Positions 60,871 to 64,000 of a stretch of 64,000 nucleotides of DNA are shown here, piece after piece. The first letter of the stretch is position 1. Every line of letters starts with the position of its first letter. Under the pieces are notes generated by a model. That model made no database searches and had not been told where the DNA came from. It saw only the letters and a list, made by a program, of their open reading frames with translations. The position numbers and the translations under genes were made by a program. This DNA comes from Paenibacillus alkalitolerans (GTDB lineage: Bacteria > Bacillota > Bacilli > Paenibacillales > YIM-B00363). The stretch covers positions 248,001-312,000 of the forward strand of contig NZ_JAEMXM010000001.1 in assembly GCF_016482785.1 (NCBI RefSeq), written 5' to 3'.

Positions 60871-61649
60871 ATTCGATCGCTGGCGTAAGGTATAGAAAGG
60901 ATTTTCGTCAATCTTGGGTGAAACTGTGGATTCTATTCCGGATCCAATTTTCCTTCATTCGCGACCGGTGGATGATGGTGATTATCATGGCCACGATGTT
61001 TCCTTTGACAACGCTGATGTTTATGAATTTTTTTACGGTGGATCCCACTCCGGAGATGCTGGTCAAGTTGATTGCCGGCAACATGATTTTCGCGATTATC
61101 ATCATGGGAATGAATATGATGGCGCAAGATATATCTTGGCAGAAGCATCAAGGTCACTTTGTCTTTTACGCGTCCCTTCCTATTTCCAAATTCCATTTCG
61201 TCATCGCTAACTTGCTTCGCGCATTTCTTTCTACGTTTCCTTCGGTAATTATCTTAGCTGCGCTTGGACGAACGGCATTCGGCGTAGAATTTCATTATTC
61301 GTGGGGTTTGGTCCCGGTCCTCATGCTTTCTATCCTCAGCATTATCGGAATAGGGGTCATGCTCGGTTTTTGGTCTCCCAACCATCAGCTTCTCAATATG
61401 GCATCGCAATTTCTAATGAATATTGTCAGCTTTCTAACGCCGGTTTTTATAGAGATGCATCAACTTCCTGTGATCATGAGGTGGATTTCATATCTGCTCC
61501 CGACCACGTATGCGGCACAAGCTTTAAAAGATATGCTGCTGGTCGGTTGGACGGAAGCAGTTACGGTGAGTGTTGCGGTGATGAGTGGTTTTGCCGTGTT
61601 ATCTATCTTTCTTATTTATAAGTTGATTCATTGGAGAGTGGATTCATAG
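60867..61649 (+). CDS. ABC-2 type permease
   Basis: 260 residues with six hydrophobic segments, the usual ABC-2 exporter design: an amphipathic N-terminus (WVKLWILFRIQFSFIRDRWM), then FPLTTLMFMNFF, MIFAIIIMGMNMMAQDI, and the ABC-2 signature region PVFIEMHQLPVIMRWISYLL, PTTYAAQALKDMLL. Works with the ATPase encoded just before. Cargo is unknown (drug, polysaccharide or peptide). Confidence 0.9.
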   Translation: MNSIAGVRYRKDFRQSWVKLWILFRIQFSFIRDRWMMVIIMATMFPLTTLMFMNFFTVDPTPEMLVKLIAGNMIFAIIIMGMNMMAQDISWQKHQGHFVFYASLPISKFHFVIANLLRAFLSTFPSVIILAALGRTAFGVEFHYSWGLVPVLMLSILSIIGIGVMLGFWSPNHQLLNMASQFLMNIVSFLTPVFIEMHQLPVIMRWISYLLPTTYAAQALKDMLLVGWTEAVTVSVAVMSGFAVLSIFLIYKLIHWRVDS

Positions 61650-61888
61650 TTCTGAAGACGATGAATCAATCACTCGGATCCTATAGTTTTCTTGCTTTGA
61701 TTACGAAGGTTACAGGAAGCATCCTTTGCTTTATGAGTCTTGCGGTGTAGCCGATTGGGACGATGATTACGGTACCGGAGTCAGCTTATAAAGGATGCCA
61801 AGTGGATTTTTAACCACCCTTCGTCATGGACTGCTTAAGCCCAGCTACTGGATGAAAGTGCATAATAGATTGCAGAATAGATTATGAA

Positions 61889-61922
61889 AAGCTGGTCGCC
61901 GAGATCGGCTTTTTTTTTTTTT
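61889..61922 (+). terminator. Hairpin with long T run
   Basis: GCCGA-GA-TCGGC within AAGCTGG...GGCTT, followed by 13 T. It closes the exporter transcript. The rest of 61650-62132 shows no gene. Confidence 0.8.
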
Positions 61923-62132
61923 ATACAACTCCTCGCTCAAATTCTCGGTGTTGAGCAAATGTTGGTGATCTAAAGGATCGGCAGAGAAACGGTCGCAGGC
62001 TTTACACGGAGGGGGGAGAAGGGGGCGTTGCCCTGGGACCCATAAAATTAGCCCAACGGCCCCCCTTGTACTAGTGGAATAAAAAATATAATATACAAAG
62101 TGGTAGCGACAACGAAGAAAGGAAATAATTGT

Positions 62133-62537
62133 ATGGAGAGGACTAAGGTAATGAGCAAAAAAGCAGCTGTAGTTATGTTAGTATTAACTGCTATTCTTCT
62201 ACTACCCAGCAATGGTGCATTTGCGCTTGACGATGGTGTAACACGTTCATATGCTGTTGGGAGAATGGACCAGATAGGTTTATTTGAAAGTATCACGGGG
62301 GGATACATGTATTCAACTGTTCCAAGTGTAAGTTCAGGCTGGTCTTCAACAAATTATAAGCGCTTCATCCAAAAGGGAATGTGGGTAACCATTAACGGCG
62401 ATCCTCAAGATAGTTGGATTGAAAGCGAATACCGGGAGGGTGCGAATTATAATTACGAATATATGAAGGGTTTTTATATGGCTCACAATGCTGCAGGCTC
62501 GGACGGTTGGTACCGAGAAGGCTTTGTCCTAAAATAA
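62133..62537 (+). CDS. Small secreted protein of unknown function
   Basis: 134 residues from ATG 62133 (GAAAGGA, 9 nt). MERTKVMSKKAAVVMLVLTA, then LLLPSNGAFA is a Sec signal peptide; the mature part of about 100 residues is rich in Trp, Tyr, Gly and Ser (SSGWSSTNYKRFIQKGMWVT, NGDPQDSWIESEYREG, GFYMAHNAAGSDGWYREGFV). No Cys. Composition and length recall secreted bacteriocin-like or adhesin-like proteins, but no family is recognised. A short hairpin follows at 62543-62562 (GACGGAG/CTCCGTC). Confidence 0.7.
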   Translation: MERTKVMSKKAAVVMLVLTAILLLPSNGAFALDDGVTRSYAVGRMDQIGLFESITGGYMYSTVPSVSSGWSSTNYKRFIQKGMWVTINGDPQDSWIESEYREGANYNYEYMKGFYMAHNAAGSDGWYREGFVLK

Positions 62538-62827
62538 ATGAAGACGGAGAGCCAACTCCGTCGTGGACAACTGGTTCGACCAACGAATTCCCTTTACCTA
62601 AGTCAATACCGAATCAGCAAAACCCGCGTCTCACTTGCCGTTGGATTTTTGCTGTTTAATAAGGTCGGATGTTAAGAGCCTCAACATGATCCTAAGTAGG
62701 GATTATTATTAGAAAAACTAAGATCAATTTTTCACGTTGACTAAAAGAGTTAGTGACCTATATAAAAAATTGACACCCGACTCAATGCTGCATAAAACTT
62801 CCCGTGTTAAAAATGTATGTTCCATTA

Positions 62828-62884
62828 TCGACAAAAGGGTCAAGTTCTTGTCGTTTAACGGGTCAAGTTCTTGTCGTCCGACAA
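62828..62884. repeat. Repeat family A, inverted right-end type
   Basis: GGGTCAAGTTCTTGTCG twice (about 62838 and 62861), the second continuing into TCCGACA, the exact inverted copy of the family terminus TGTCGGA. Confidence 0.85.
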
Positions 62885-63052
62885 CAGTGTGTAAAATATT
62901 ACCATAATTATCGGTGTTCAGTTTGAGTCCGATAATATATATTATGTAAACAAATATAAATATTATCGGTCGTACCCGTGAATTATGTTCTCTGTCAATC
63001 GCTGTTATCGTGCCGACCCTGTAAATTATGTATCGGTTAATAGAAATAAAGA

Positions 63053-63080
63053 ACGTCCCATAATTTTAGTTATGGGACGT
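63053..63080. terminator. Hairpin in gene-free stretch
   Basis: ACGTCCCATAA, loop TTTTAG, TTATGGGACGT: 11-bp perfect stem without T run. Around it (62885-63278) only AT-rich sequence with repeated ATTATCGG words is seen; no gene. Confidence 0.5.
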
Positions 63081-63278
63081 AACAGTGTATTTCCTAAGCT
63101 ACTTTTAGAAAGTTTAGGTTTATTCCTTTTCTATAAAATGCATATCACGGTCTCATGAAACTAGAGTCAAAATTTCGTTGTTCATCGCTCACTAGTTGTT
63201 GGTATATTCCTGAATAACCGCGTCGGTCCGCATTATATCACAGCAGTTAATTTATCTATTTATGGGACAGCCCCTTCC

Positions 63279-64000
63279 TTACTCATTTTGTTCGTGCTCT
63301 AACACCTTGCGTTGATTCGACGCCTTCGGAGGCGCCGCTTCGATCACAGGCTCGGCTTCGCCCGCTTCGATCATTCGTTTGATGAGCCTTTCACGCAGAC
63401 GGTCGGCCGTTTCGCGATGGGATTCAAAGCCGACTAAATTTATCAACTCATACGGATCCGCGTGTAAATCGTATAAAAACTCCTCCACATAACGCTCAGA
63501 GGCCGCATCCCGGGTCGGATGCTTATCCGGCGCCGACACCGAATACTTCCACCGCTTCGTGCGGATCGCGCGGCCGACCTGCGACTCGCTGATTTGTACA
63601 AAGACGTCGTCTGGCCAGTCGACGGACTCCCGCTTCACGAGCGGGACGATGGAGCGTCCCTGCATATGGCCGGGGATTTCAATTCCCGCGGCGTCGAGCA
63701 GGGTCGGTACGAAGTCGACCAGGCTGACCAACTCGCGAACAGTGCCCCCGCCCGTAAAACACGAGCCATACAAAGCTGTCGGCACGCGGATGGAGCTATC
63801 ATGGCACGACCGCTTATACTCCCCATTCCTCGTCTTGAAGTGGGAACCGTGATCCGATGTAAACAGGATGATCGTCTCCTCCTTCAAGTCAAGGCTCTTC
63901 AATGCGTCGGTCACCCGGCCGAGCGCTTCGTCCAGCCGCTTCACCATCCCGTAATAGCCGCCAAGCTGCTGGTGAGCCGTACCTCCGAGCGCCGCCATAT
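63279..64000 (-). CDS. Sulfatase, C-terminal part, cut by window edge
   Basis: The minus-strand frame is open at the window edge; about 240 residues are visible. GMVKRLDEALGRVTDALKSL, TIILFTSDHGSHFKTRNGEY is the alkaline-phosphatase-superfamily sulfatase block with the metal-binding Asp-His (SDHG). Then SIRVPTALYG, VDFVPTLLDAAGIEIPGHMQ, GRSIVPL and the C-terminal FLYDLHADPYELINLVG. The Cys-x-Pro-x-Arg formylglycine site would lie in the missing N-terminal half. High GC, unlike the AT-rich stretch before it. Confidence 0.9.
   Translation of the reverse strand, partial: MAALGGTAHQQLGGYYGMVKRLDEALGRVTDALKSLDLKEETIILFTSDHGSHFKTRNGEYKRSCHDSSIRVPTALYGSCFTGGGTVRELVSLVDFVPTLLDAAGIEIPGHMQGRSIVPLVKRESVDWPDDVFVQISESQVGRAIRTKRWKYSVSAPDKHPTRDAASERYVEEFLYDLHADPYELINLVGFESHRETADRLRERLIKRMIEAGEAEPVIEAAPPKASNQRKVLEHEQNE

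Overview
The window looks like a Paenibacillus-type chromosome (endospore-forming Bacillales). It has AraC regulators with built-in membrane sensors, LplB/YtcP-type sugar permeases, copper-amine-oxidase-like stalk domains, a yhbD-yhbE-yhbF (bactofilin) locus and Bacillus-style GGAGG ribosome binding sites. GC-rich blocks (2.5-8.5, 16.8-18.9, 37.5-38.2, 63.3-64 kb) alternate with AT-rich ones, and the window is full of gene fragments. This points to a plastic accessory region.

Layout. 0-9.6 kb: a stalk-domain protein cut by the window edge, a VOC/GyrI-like fusion, and a sugar-uptake operon (AraC sensor-regulator, two permeases, solute-binding lipoprotein). 9.8-16.5 kb: an MFS and an AraC fragment joined at a deletion, TetR with three palindromic operators, a flavin-monooxygenase stump, a PEP mutase/isocitrate lyase homologue, an MFS exporter, and a secreted pectate lyase under a cre-like site. 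16.8-19.5 kb: an FHA/winged-helix regulator coupled to a MurA paralogue whose catalytic Cys is Asp, then a PLC-like protein. 19.6-29.3 kb: decayed genes (kinase, GNAT, NUDIX, sigma factor, NIPSNAP) plus an intact TetR/haloalkane dehalogenase pair. 29.4-39.4 kb: a complete vanRSHAX cluster close to Tn1546 VanA, followed by asnB, a serine D,D-carboxypeptidase, a GntR pseudogene, an FtsW/SpoVE stump and murG. 39.7-42.7 kb: a two-gene CBASS anti-phage module (CD-NTase and CapV-type patatin) plus a DUF2971 gene. 43.2-47.5 kb: a frameshifted UvrA-like ABC protein and two serine beta-lactamase-fold proteins. 48-56 kb: MarR, PNPOx, a truncated MocR-type aminotransferase, PepD, a broken CPT-like kinase, a tandem GNAT. 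56.5-64 kb: MCP, IS66 and PIN remnants, yhbDEF with an ABC-2 exporter, a small secreted protein and the end of a sulfatase.

The most unusual structure is a set of interspersed repeats separating these modules. The main family starts TGTCGGACGACAAGAA and carries repeated 17-bp motifs (CGACAAGAACTTGGGCC, both orientations) around a terminator-like hairpin. Two arrays with different motifs share part of this design. They look like ends of TGT...ACA transposons without a transposase, and they bracket the van, CBASS and UvrA/hydrolase modules. A 111-bp IS5/ISL2-like MITE sits inside one of them.
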